Assembly (NCBI RefSeq): GCF_003261055.1
Contig: NZ_CP030073.1
Location: 2,356,001-2,420,000 of the forward strand
Length of the DNA: 64,000 bases
Direction: 5' to 3'
From: Streptomyces cadmiisoli
GTDB taxonomy: Bacteria; Actinomycetota; Actinomycetes; Streptomycetales; Streptomycetaceae
In this document: one piece after another, positions 8,114 through 16,065 of the stretch
Numbering within the stretch: position 1 is the first letter of the stretch
Layout of the letters: each line of letters starts with the position of its first letter
Notes under the pieces: model-generated
Databases searched by the model: none
What the model saw: only the letters and a program-made list of their open reading frames with translations
What the model was told of the DNA's origin: nothing
Made by a program: the position numbers and the translations under genes

Positions 8114-9682
8114 GTGGGACTGCCTCGCACGCTACTGCGCACGGCCGCCGTGGGCTCCCTCTCGGCGGCCCTGGTCACCGGCGGCGCACTCGGACCGGCC
8201 CCCGCCGCCCGGGCGGCCACCGGCAGCGTCGACTTCGTCGACATCACCGGCGACGGCGGTACGGTCCTCAAGGCGAACGTCGTCACGCCGCGGGGCGCCG
8301 GCGCCGGTGACCGCTTCCCGCTGCTGGTGCTGCCCACCAGCTGGGGCCTGCCCCAGATCCAGTACCTGGCCCAGGCCCGGCGACTGGCCGACGCCGGATA
8401 CGTCGTGGTCAGCTACAACGTGCGCGGCTTCTGGCAGTCCGGCGGCCAAATCGAGGTCGGCGGCCCGCGCGACGTCGCCGACGCGTCCCGCGTCATCGAC
8501 TGGGCCCTCGCCAACACCCCGGCCGACGCCCGGCACATCGGCATGGCGGGCGTCTCCTACGGAGCCGGCATCAGCCTGCTCGCCGCCGCCCACGACGAAC
8601 GGGTCGGGGCGGTCGCCGCGCTCAGCGGCTGGGCCGACCTGATCGAGTCGATCTACTCCGGCCGCACCCAGCACTCCCAGGCGGTCGCCCTGCTGAACGG
8701 CACCGGCACCCTCACCGGCCGTCCCGGTCCGGAACTCCAGCAGATCCTCGCGGACTTCTTCGCCTCCCGCCTGGAGCGGGAGGAGGAGATGATCGCTTGG
8801 GGGAAGAAACGTTCACCCGCGACCTATGTCGACCGGATCAACGCCAACGGCACGGCGGTGATGCTCGCCAACGCGTGGGGCGACACCGTCTTCCCGCCCG
8901 ACCAGTACACGGACTTCTACGAAAAGCTGACCGTCCCCAAGCGGCTCGCGCTGCGCCCCGGCGACCACGGCACCGCCGAGCTGACGGGAATGTTCGGGCT
9001 GCCCAACGACGTGTGGACGGACACCGGACGCTGGTTCGACCATCACCTCAAGGGCGTGGACAACGGCGTCGACCGGGAGGCACCGGTCCGCCTCATGCCC
9101 CGCTCCGGGGGCCGCTACGAGGGCTGTCCGGACTGGAAGTCGGTCGCCGCGGCCGACCGGAAGTTCGACCTGAGCGGCACGACCACGATCCGCACGAACG
9201 TCAACTCCGGCGCGGACGGCGGGATCGTCCTCCTGTCGAGCGTCCTCGACCAGATCGCCCGCACACCAGCGGTGGCGTCGATCCCCCTGCTCCCGCGCCG
9301 CTGGGCCGCCGTGTGGCAGTCGGAGAAGTACGGCAACCCCCAGCGCGTCCGCGGTGCAGCGCGGCTGCACACCACGGTCACGGCGACCGAGGAGAGCGGA
9401 ACCCTCGTCGCGTACCTGTACGACGTGGGCCCGCTCGGCCTCGGCAAGCTGGTCAGCAACGCGCCGTACACCTTCCACGGGCGCACACCCGGAAAGCCGT
9501 TCGGCGTCGACCTGGAGCTCTTCTCCACGGCCTACGACGTCCCCGCAGGGCACCGTCTCGCCCTGGTCGTCGACACGGTCGACCCGCTCTACATCGAGCA
9601 CAACCCGTCCGGCGCGCGGCTGACCTTCTCCTCACCGGCGAACGACCCGTCGTACGTGTCGGTTCCGCTGCGCGAGCAGTGA
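8114..9682 (+). CDS. Secreted CocE/NonD-type alpha/beta hydrolase (Xaa-Pro dipeptidyl-peptidase S15 family)
   Basis: A 522-residue exported serine hydrolase. GTG at 8114 follows GAGGAG by 6 bases. The signal peptide (about 1-34) ends in Ala-rich sequence (GPAPAARAATG). The alpha/beta hydrolase core has LPTSWGLPQIQ, the nucleophile elbow GVSYGAG with Ser148, then ANAWGDTVFPPDQ carrying a likely catalytic Asp and GDHGTAEL with the likely His. A C-terminal beta-sandwich (from about 340, FDLSGTTTIRTNVNSG, then GARLHTTVTATEESGTLVAYLYD) is typical of CocE/X-Pro peptidases. Substrate cannot be told from sequence: acyl esters, amides and N-terminal dipeptides are all possible in the family. It is monocistronic. 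Confidence 0.85.
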   Translation: MGLPRTLLRTAAVGSLSAALVTGGALGPAPAARAATGSVDFVDITGDGGTVLKANVVTPRGAGAGDRFPLLVLPTSWGLPQIQYLAQARRLADAGYVVVSYNVRGFWQSGGQIEVGGPRDVADASRVIDWALANTPADARHIGMAGVSYGAGISLLAAAHDERVGAVAALSGWADLIESIYSGRTQHSQAVALLNGTGTLTGRPGPELQQILADFFASRLEREEEMIAWGKKRSPATYVDRINANGTAVMLANAWGDTVFPPDQYTDFYEKLTVPKRLALRPGDHGTAELTGMFGLPNDVWTDTGRWFDHHLKGVDNGVDREAPVRLMPRSGGRYEGCPDWKSVAAADRKFDLSGTTTIRTNVNSGADGGIVLLSSVLDQIARTPAVASIPLLPRRWAAVWQSEKYGNPQRVRGAARLHTTVTATEESGTLVAYLYDVGPLGLGKLVSNAPYTFHGRTPGKPFGVDLELFSTAYDVPAGHRLALVVDTVDPLYIEHNPSGARLTFSSPANDPSYVSVPLREQ

Positions 9683-10009
9683 TCGGCGGCCGGCGCCGGG
9701 CGGGCCTGGCTCGGGGTACCGCCGCCCCTGCGGTCGGGCCACGCGGACCCCACCCGGGCAACGGTCTCCCCGCGGCGGCCGCGATCCTCGCGACCCCGGT
9801 CACCACAGGGATGAACAGCACATCTTAGTCCAGGTCCGGCGGGCTGCCCCGACCCGGCGGGGCCCGGACCCGGCCGCCCGCCCGACCCGGCTCCCGCCCG
9901 GAGCGAACGGGCCGGTACCGGACGGGAGTTGGGCGGGACGGTGGCGGACGCGCCGCCGGGTCGGCCGCGCGGCGGTCCGCGCTGAGGCGGCGCCGGCCGA
10001 TGGCCCCGC
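9683..10009. other. Non-coding interval beyond the gluA-like remnant
   Basis: About 330 bases of very GC-rich sequence without a convincing gene. It lies where the rest of the truncated ABC ATPase gene should continue, but I could not recognise any Q-loop, LSGGQ or Walker B coding sequence in it on the minus strand. Confidence 0.5.
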
Positions 10010-10261
10010 TCAGTGGGCGCGCAGCCGTGCGAGCGTCCCGCCCTCCTCGGTCAGCGGCCGGCCGCCGAGCGGGACCGTGCCGGACCGGACGGGCGCCGGT
10101 CGGTTGATCACCCTGCGCGGCGTGGACTTCCCCGACCCCGACGGGCCGACGGCCACGACCACCTCTCCCCTGCCGACGGTGCGGCCCGTGTCCCGCGGGA
10201 CACGCGGTTCACCGTAGTACTTGTTGACGTCACGCAGTTCGATCAGCGGATCTACGGCCAT
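10010..10261 (-). pseudogene. Truncated amino-acid ABC transporter ATPase (gluA-like) remnant
   Basis: The 83-codon frame reads like the first third of a polar-amino-acid ABC ATPase: PLIELRDVNKYYGEPRV, then the Walker A GPSGSGKST at residues 39-47, then INRPAPVRSGTVPLGGRPL. The match ends at LARLRAH with a TGA exactly where family members continue with EVGMVFQ. The Q-loop, ABC signature and Walker B are absent, so it cannot work as an ATPase. Substitutions such as Pro for the usual Leu after GKST suggest relaxed selection. No substrate-binding or permease genes follow. An AT-richer upstream region (10262-10380) may be the old promoter. I recall Streptomyces GluA as close in sequence, but this was not checked. 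Confidence 0.8.
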
Positions 10262-10407
10262 GCTCAGCCCTACTCACTTCCAGCCGTGTCACGGTGGCCG
10301 CAAACTATCCAGACCCGAAAGAGAGTTAACGCACGACACGCACTTTTCGATCATTGACCGTACCCCCTCGAACGTCGGGCCAGGGCTTCACGGACCGGCG
10401 CCGCGCG

Positions 10408-10815
10408 TCAGGCCTCCGCGACCTCGGCGTACAGCTGGGACAGCTCGGGCACGCCGTTGGCGGCCCACTCGTGGCCGGCCGCCACGACATCGAACTCGCG
10501 GCCCGACTCCAGCCGCACCACCGGCTGGCCGTCGGGCCAGATCCGCCACTGCGCGCCCGGCACGGTGCGCACGATCACGGTGCCCAAATACAGGCCCGCG
10601 TCGTTGCCCAGCCAGGGCAGGGTCTCCTCGTCGTCCCGCCACCGCGGCAGCAGCTGGTCGAGCCCTTCCAACGAGGCGGCCGTGTCGTCGAGTTGGATGC
10701 CCGCCCGGCCCGCCTGGGACCGGAGCAGCTCGCACTCGGCCAGGAGTTCGTCGATGCCCGTGGCGTCGGGGACCCCGGGCCTTGGACGGCGGCGGCCCAG
10801 GAAAGGGATGTTCAT
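10408..10815 (-). CDS. Small conserved protein, DUF6278-like
   Basis: A 135-residue soluble protein beginning MNIPFLGRRRPRPG. It has an N-terminal helix (IDELLAECELLRSQAG) and a compact C-terminal region with LPWLGNDAGLYLGTVIV and WRIWPDGQPVVRLESG. I recall this as an uncharacterised Streptomyces family (DUF6278), from memory. A strong GGAGGT lies directly against the ATG (no spacer), which is too close for normal use; a later start is not attractive because the MNIPFL opening looks conserved. Function unknown. Confidence 0.75.
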   Translation of the reverse strand: MNIPFLGRRRPRPGVPDATGIDELLAECELLRSQAGRAGIQLDDTAASLEGLDQLLPRWRDDEETLPWLGNDAGLYLGTVIVRTVPGAQWRIWPDGQPVVRLESGREFDVVAAGHEWAANGVPELSQLYAEVAEA

Positions 10816-10967
10816 ACCTCCAGCCTGTCATTCGCACCCGCGTGCGCACCACAGGCGCGCGGGCACCGGTGATCGGTCGTCCGGGCGGTTTCACGCCAAG
10901 TTCGCGCATGGTTCGTTGACCGGCCCGCCGCCCGGTCCCTAGCTTCACGTCCGTCGTTGATCTCGTC

Positions 10968-12758
10968 ATGGATCACAGGGAGCGGGAGAGCCGGTTGGTA
11001 CGCCGAGGTGTCCGGGGGCTGGCGGCCGTCCTCGTCCTCTGCGCGTCCGCGCTGCCCACGGCCTCGGCGCGGGGGACCATCGAAGAGACCTCCGTGCCGC
11101 TGCCGCTGCCGCTCCTCTTCGACAACGCGGCGGTCAGCGACGACTCCGCTCCCTCCGGGGCCGACTTCGACGGCTCCGGAGCCTCGCTGTCGGCTCGGGA
11201 CCTGGCCGCCGCGGGCTGGACGCCGGGCCGTGCGCTGACGGTGCAGGGCGCCCGGCTGACCTGGCCCGACCGGCTGCCCGGCGAGCCGGACAACGTCCTG
11301 GCCGACGGCCAGAGCGTTTGGCTGAACGGCACCGGCGACGCGCTGGCCTTCCTGGTCGCGGGCACCTCCGGGGACGAGGTCACCGGGTCCGGCACGGTCA
11401 CGTACGCCGACGGCGGCCGCTCCCCCTACGTCCTCACCGCGCCGGACTGGCGCCGCGGCCCGCTCGCCACGAAGGCGGTGGCCCTGCCCCACGTCAACAC
11501 GGTCGAGGGCCGCCGCGACGAGAAGGCGCGACTGTACGTCGTGACGGTGCCGGTGGCGCCGGGCCGTCCGGTCGCCTCGGTGCGGCTGCCCCGGGCGGCG
11601 GGGCTGCATGTCTTCGCCCTGTCCGTGCGGGGGGCCGCCGACGGCTGGACGGGCAGCTGGGCGGCGGCGACGTCCGGGTATCAGACGGTGGGACCGTGGA
11701 CCGACCGCACGCTGCGGCTGGTGGTGCACACCTCGGCGGGCGGGCCGCAGGTGCGGCTGCGCTTCGACAACACCTTCGCGGCGGCCCCGGTACGGATCGG
11801 CAGCGCCACGGTGGCCGTACGGTCGACGGGCGCGGCAGCCCGCGGCGCACCGGTGCCGCTGACCTTCCGGGGTGGGACCGGCATCGAGATCCCGGCCGGG
11901 GCGCAGGCGTACAGCGACCCGCTCGCCTTCGAGGTGCCCGCCGGCGCCGATCTGCTGGTCAGCTTCCATCTGCCGGGGACGGTCACGGCGGCGCCCACGC
12001 ACCGGCTCGCGCAGCAGCGGTCGTATCTGAGCGGACCGGGCGACCACACGGCGGACGGCTCGGCGACCGCCTACCCCACGGTCCTGACGAACTGGCCGCT
12101 GCTGACCGGGGTGGACGTCGGCGGCGGGCCGGGGTCGGTCGTCGTACTGGGCGACTCGATCACCGACGGCGACCGGTCCACGGTGGACGCCAACCGGCGC
12201 TGGCCCGATGTGCTGGCCACCCGCCTGCCGGCCCAGCGTGCCGTCCCCCACTACGGCGTGCTCAACCAGGGCATCGCCGGCAACCGGGTGCTCTCCGACC
12301 GCTATCCCGGGGACGGGGTCTCCCGGGAGACGGCCGGGGTGAGCGCGCTGCACCGGCTCGACCGGGACGTCCTTTCCCAGACCTCGGCGCGCACGGCGAT
12401 CGTCCTGGAGGGGGTGAACGACCTGCTGTCGGGCTCCGACGCGGCGCGGGTGACCGCCGGTCTGCGCGAGATCGCGGACCGCGCGCACGCCCGGGGCCTG
12501 CGGGTACTGGCGGCCACCGTCCTGCCGTGCGGCGGGGTGCCCGGCTGCACGCCCGCCGTGGAGGCCGAGCGGGCCGCCGTGAACGCCTGGATCCGGGAGA
12601 CCGGCGTGTTCGACGGGGTGCTGGACTTCGACGCGGTCGCACGGGACCCGTCGCAGCCGACGCGGCTGGCTCCGGCCTACGACAGCGGCGACCACCTGCA
12701 CCCCGGGGACGCGGGGCTGACGGCCCTCGCCGAGTCGGTGGACCTGGGACTGCTGTGA
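10968..12758 (+). CDS. Secreted SGNH/GDSL-family esterase with N-terminal beta-sandwich
   Basis: Exported hydrolase of the SGNH superfamily. The frame from ATG 10968 gives 596 residues; a TTG at 10995 after GGGAGCGGGAGAG is an alternative start, leaving the signal peptide VRRGVRGLAAVLVLC intact. Residues about 40-170 form a beta-sandwich found in family members (GADFDGSGASLSARDLAAAG). The SGNH core has block I VVLGDSITDGD (Ser397 from the ATG), Gly in NQGIAGNRVL, Asn in LEGVNDLL and block V YDSGDHLHPGDAG. Likely substrates are acyl or acetyl esters on carbohydrates or lipids. It is convergent with exonuclease III, with only 3 bases between stops. Confidence 0.88.
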   Translation: MDHRERESRLVRRGVRGLAAVLVLCASALPTASARGTIEETSVPLPLPLLFDNAAVSDDSAPSGADFDGSGASLSARDLAAAGWTPGRALTVQGARLTWPDRLPGEPDNVLADGQSVWLNGTGDALAFLVAGTSGDEVTGSGTVTYADGGRSPYVLTAPDWRRGPLATKAVALPHVNTVEGRRDEKARLYVVTVPVAPGRPVASVRLPRAAGLHVFALSVRGAADGWTGSWAAATSGYQTVGPWTDRTLRLVVHTSAGGPQVRLRFDNTFAAAPVRIGSATVAVRSTGAAARGAPVPLTFRGGTGIEIPAGAQAYSDPLAFEVPAGADLLVSFHLPGTVTAAPTHRLAQQRSYLSGPGDHTADGSATAYPTVLTNWPLLTGVDVGGGPGSVVVLGDSITDGDRSTVDANRRWPDVLATRLPAQRAVPHYGVLNQGIAGNRVLSDRYPGDGVSRETAGVSALHRLDRDVLSQTSARTAIVLEGVNDLLSGSDAARVTAGLREIADRAHARGLRVLAATVLPCGGVPGCTPAVEAERAAVNAWIRETGVFDGVLDFDAVARDPSQPTRLAPAYDSGDHLHPGDAGLTALAESVDLGLL

Positions 12759-12761
12759 CGC

Positions 12762-13541
12762 CTAGACGTCCAGGTCGACGACGACCGGCGCGTGGTCCGA
12801 GGCGCCCTTGCCCTTGCGCTCCTCGCGGTCCACGTACGCGTCCTTGACCGCCTTCGCGAACGGCTCGTTGCCGTAGACCAGGTCGATCCGCATGCCGCGG
12901 TTCTTGGGGAAACCGAGCTGACGGTAGTCCCAGTACGTGAACGGCTGGTCGTACTTCAGGGGGCGCGGGACCACATCGGACAGGCCCGCTCCGCGCAGCG
13001 ACGCCAGCGCGGCGCGCTCGGCGGGAGTGACATGCGTCAGGCCCTCGAAGGCGGCCACGTCGTAGACGTCGTCGTCCGTCGGCGCCACGTTGTAGTCGCC
13101 CATCACCGCGAAGGGGCGGCTGCCGCCCGCGTCACCGGCGACGGCCGCCTTCAGCGCCTCGAACCACTGGAGCTTGTACGCGTAGTGCGGGTGGCCCACC
13201 TCACGTCCGTTGGGCACGTACACCGACCAGACGCGGACCGGGCCGCAGGTCGCGGAGACGGCGCGGGGCTCGACCGAACCGTCGTAGCCCGGGTCGCCCG
13301 GCAGGCCCTTGACGACGTCCTCGATGCCCACCCGGGAGAGCACCGCCACACCGTTCCACCGGCCGGTGGCGTGCACCGCCGCCTCGTACCCCAGGTCGCG
13401 CAGCTGGTCGAACGGGAACTGCTCCTCGGCGACCTTGGCCTCCTGGAGGCAGAGCACGTCGGTGCCGCTGCTCTCCAGCCAGGCCAGCAGCCTCGGCAGG
13501 CGGGCGGTGATCGAGTTGACGTTCCAGGTCGCGATGCGCAT
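12762..13541 (-). CDS. xth: Exodeoxyribonuclease III (AP endonuclease)
   Basis: DNA repair enzyme of the exonuclease III/APE family, cleaving at abasic sites and degrading 3' ends. The 259-residue sequence has the full set of motifs: TWNVNSITAR, LQEAKV with the metal-binding Glu, GRWNGVAVLSR, SVYVPNGR, MGDYNVAPTDDDV with catalytic Asp and Asn, RGMRIDLVY and SDHAPVVVDL with the catalytic His. The ATG has no SD, but TACGTT on the minus strand (13554 to 13549) lies 7 bases before it, as in other probable leaderless genes here. Confidence 0.93.
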   Translation of the reverse strand: MRIATWNVNSITARLPRLLAWLESSGTDVLCLQEAKVAEEQFPFDQLRDLGYEAAVHATGRWNGVAVLSRVGIEDVVKGLPGDPGYDGSVEPRAVSATCGPVRVWSVYVPNGREVGHPHYAYKLQWFEALKAAVAGDAGGSRPFAVMGDYNVAPTDDDVYDVAAFEGLTHVTPAERAALASLRGAGLSDVVPRPLKYDQPFTYWDYRQLGFPKNRGMRIDLVYGNEPFAKAVKDAYVDREERKGKGASDHAPVVVDLDV

Positions 13542-13645
13542 GTCTCACAACGTACCGGGTGGGTCCGACAATCGGGTGCGGCGGCCGGAGCAGCCCGGCC
13601 CGCACCCCCCGAAGCGGCGGCGTCCCGCCCGTTCGGCCCGCCGCC

Positions 13646-14281
13646 TCAGACCTCCGCCGAGGCGCCGGGCGCGAGCCGGAGGTGCTCCGCGCCGCCGAGG
13701 CGGCCCACCTGGTTGTCGTAGATCGGGCGGGCCAGGTCGGTCAGAAGGGCGTCGTGGACGTCGTACGTGCGCTGGGGCCGGACCTCGCGGACGTAGTCGA
13801 TCACCTCGGAGATCTTGTTCCACGGGGCCATGACCGGCAGCATCAGCGTCTCCACCGGCTGGTCGGGGACCGTGAGGGCGTCACCGGGATGGAAGACCCG
13901 GCCGCCGTCGACGAGGAAGCCGACGTTCGTGATGCGCGGGATGTCCGGGTGGATCACGGCGTGCAGCTCGCCGTGCACCTGGACGTCGAAACCCGCGGCG
14001 GTGAACGTGTCGCCGTGGCCGACGGTGTGCACACGGCCCGGGAACACCGCCGCGATCCGGTCCGCGACGGACTTGAGCGTCCAGATCTCGGTGCCCGGAC
14101 CGGCCTCCATGGCGGTCCGCAGCCGTGCCTCGTCGAAGTGGTCGGCGTGCTCGTGCGTGATGAGGATCGCGTCCGCCCCCGCCGCGGCGTCCGCCTCGCT
14201 GAACCCCCCGGGGTCGAGGACGAGCGTCCGCCCGTCCTTCTCCAGACGGACGCAGGCGTGCGACATCTTCGTGAGCTTCAT
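13646..14281 (-). CDS. MBL-fold metal-dependent hydrolase (UlaG/L-ascorbate-6-P lactonase-like)
   Basis: The protein starts with MKLTKMSHACVRLEKDG at 14281, with AGGA 8 bases upstream; the open frame further 5' is spurious. Its 211 residues carry the metallo-beta-lactamase signature ITHEHADHFDEARL, GELHAVIHPD, VFHPGDALTV and a final YDVHDALL histidine. Short members of this group act on various lactones or phosphoesters, so the substrate is unknown. It follows pcaL on the same strand after 70 bases that contain a tandem GC-rich repeat which may end the pcaL transcript. Confidence 0.85.
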   Translation of the reverse strand: MKLTKMSHACVRLEKDGRTLVLDPGGFSEADAAAGADAILITHEHADHFDEARLRTAMEAGPGTEIWTLKSVADRIAAVFPGRVHTVGHGDTFTAAGFDVQVHGELHAVIHPDIPRITNVGFLVDGGRVFHPGDALTVPDQPVETLMLPVMAPWNKISEVIDYVREVRPQRTYDVHDALLTDLARPIYDNQVGRLGGAEHLRLAPGASAEV

Positions 14282-14309
14282 GAGTCCATCCTGCCCCCGT
14301 CCCCCGCAC

Positions 14310-14343
14310 GGGGCCCGGCCGGGGACGGGGCCCGGCCGGGGAC
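14310..14343. repeat. Tandem 17-bp GC repeat, probable pcaL terminator
   Basis: Two exact, adjacent copies of GGGGCCCGGCCGGGGAC (14310-14326, 14327-14343). Each includes the self-complementary CCCGGCCGGG, so the transcript can fold strongly. The position, immediately downstream of the pcaL stop at 14352 (leftward gene), fits a terminator. Confidence 0.6.
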
Positions 14344-14351
14344 TCGCGGGC

Positions 14352-15647
14352 TCACTCGTGCGGCGTGGTCTCCTCCCGGATGATCTGCTGGGCCACCTTG
14401 AACGCGCTGTTGGCCGCCGGTACGCCGCAGTAGACCGCCGCCTGCATGAGCACCTCCTTGATCTCGGCCGGGGTGAGCCCGTTGCGCAGGGCGGCACGCG
14501 TGTGGAAGGCGAGTTCGTCCAGGTGACCGCCGGCGACCAGGGCGGTGAGGGTGACACAGCTGCGGGTACGGCGGTCCAGGCCCGGCCGGTCCCAGATCTC
14601 ACCCCACGCGTAGCGGGTGATGAACTCCTGGAAGTCCCCGGAGAACTCGTCGGCCTGCGCGAACGCCCGGTCGACGTGGGCGTCGCCGAGCACCTCGCGA
14701 CGCACCTTGATCCCGGCGTCGTACGGGTCGGGACGTCCCCCGCCGTGCGGTTCCACGACGGCCGGGGCGATCTCGGCGATGGGCGCGGCCTGCGGGGGCA
14801 CGGCGGTCAGCACCGGCTTGACGGGGGCGGCCGCGATGGCCATCTGGCCGGTCGCGTCGAAAGCGGGCTGCCACGCGGTGGAGAAGTGCGTGACCAGCAG
14901 GTCCGTGACCGCGGCGGGCTGTTCGACGGGGACCAGGTGCGAGGCGCCGGGCACGACGGCGAGACGGGCGTCCGGAACGCCGGCGACCAGGGTGCGGGCC
15001 TCGGCGGGGCCGGTGACCTGGTCGTCCGAGCCGACCAGGACGAGTGTGGGCACTCCGACGCGGCCCAGTTCCGGCCGTACGTCGAACGTGGCCAGCGCCT
15101 CGCAGGCGGCTATGTAGCACCCGGGGTCGGTCGTGCGCACCATCTGCACCGCCCACTCCGTGATCGCCGGCTGGGCGGCGGCGAACCCGGCGGTGAACCA
15201 GCGGTCGGGCGCGGCGCGCGCGATCGGGTCGAGCCCGTTCGACCGGACGATCACGCCGCGCTGCCGGAACTCGTCGGCCGTGCCGAAACGGGGCGAGGCG
15301 GCGATCACGGCGAGGGAGGCGATGCGCCCGGGGTGGCGCAGTGCCAGTTCGACGCCGATCGCGGCCCCGAGGGCGCAGCCCGCGTAACCGAACCGCTGCA
15401 CGCCGAGACCGTCGAGGGTGGCCAGCAGCCGTGCGGTGAGATCGGCGACGGAGCCCGCCGGGTAGGCGGGGGCCCCGCCGTGGCCGGGCAGGTCGAACCG
15501 GAAGACCCGCCACTGCTTGATCAGCTCCGGTATCTGCCGGTCCCACATGTGCCATGTCGTCCCGAGGGACGGGCCGAGGATGAGGACCGGGGCGTCTTCC
15601 GGGCCGTCGAAGCGGTACTGGAGGGCGGGGGGCGTCATCTCACTCAC
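14352..15647 (-). CDS. pcaL: Fused beta-ketoadipate enol-lactone hydrolase / 4-carboxymuconolactone decarboxylase
   Basis: Bifunctional enzyme of the protocatechuate branch of the beta-ketoadipate pathway, 431 residues. Residues 8-265 are an alpha/beta hydrolase (PcaD part): LGTTWHMWDRQ, FDLPGHGG, nucleophile elbow YAGCALG, Asp in GSDDQVTG and His in PGASHLVP. Residues 310-431 are a CMD domain (PcaC part) with RTRSCVTLTALVAGGHLDEL and AAVYCGVPAAN. The elbow has Cys91 where most family members have Ser. I chose GTG at 15647 (VSEMTPPALQYRF) because TAGCGT lies 7 bases upstream, a leaderless pattern. An ATG lies 3 codons later at 15638. No other pca genes are adjacent, although in other Streptomyces pcaL is usually in a pca operon. 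Confidence 0.9.
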   Translation of the reverse strand: MSEMTPPALQYRFDGPEDAPVLILGPSLGTTWHMWDRQIPELIKQWRVFRFDLPGHGGAPAYPAGSVADLTARLLATLDGLGVQRFGYAGCALGAAIGVELALRHPGRIASLAVIAASPRFGTADEFRQRGVIVRSNGLDPIARAAPDRWFTAGFAAAQPAITEWAVQMVRTTDPGCYIAACEALATFDVRPELGRVGVPTLVLVGSDDQVTGPAEARTLVAGVPDARLAVVPGASHLVPVEQPAAVTDLLVTHFSTAWQPAFDATGQMAIAAAPVKPVLTAVPPQAAPIAEIAPAVVEPHGGGRPDPYDAGIKVRREVLGDAHVDRAFAQADEFSGDFQEFITRYAWGEIWDRPGLDRRTRSCVTLTALVAGGHLDELAFHTRAALRNGLTPAEIKEVLMQAAVYCGVPAANSAFKVAQQIIREETTPHE

Positions 15648-16065
15648 CCGCACCACGCTAACCGCCACAGCCCGACGCCCGGCCCCGGGCCCCCTGCGCT
15701 CCACACCCGGCTCCCGAAGACCTCCGGGCGACCCTCACACCGCCTTCACGGTCGGGTCGACGAAATTCGGTCGGGGTGGGGGGAGATGCGATCGGGGTGG
15801 GGTGCGGAGCGGTCGGGGGTGGCGGCGAAGTGGTCGGCGTGGGGGGTGAGGCGATCACGGCTGGGGGCTTTCTGTGGGGCATCGGGGTCGGAGGTCGGGG
15901 TGGGGATCGGTGGGTGGGGATCGGTGGGTGGGGTTCGGTGGGTGGGGTTCGGTGGGTGGGGCGTTGAGCGGTGTGGAGGGGTGGGCGGGCGTCGAATCGG
16001 GGTCCGTTCAGGTGGTGGTGTGGTGCGGGGCCGTCCGGTACTGGCGGATGTGGGCCACGGGGCGG
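15648..16065. other. G-rich non-coding interval with tandem repeats
   Basis: About 420 bases between the pcaL start and the SWIM-protein stop with no credible gene. The plus strand from 15770 to 15965 is full of GGGG and GGG runs, including a clear 14-bp tandem array at its right end. Reading frames here give only His/Pro/Asp/Arg repeats. The plus strand is the template for the leftward transcripts from both sides. Confidence 0.6.
15896..15963 (+). repeat. 14-bp G-rich tandem repeat (G-quadruplex-prone)
   Basis: Four consecutive copies of CGGTGGGTGGGGAT or its TT/CG-ending variants start at 15908, 15922, 15936 and 15950, preceded by a 12-base partial copy from 15896. Each unit has a GGG and a GGGG run separated by one T. 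The 14-base period does not keep the reading frame, so the array is not coding. Confidence 0.85.
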
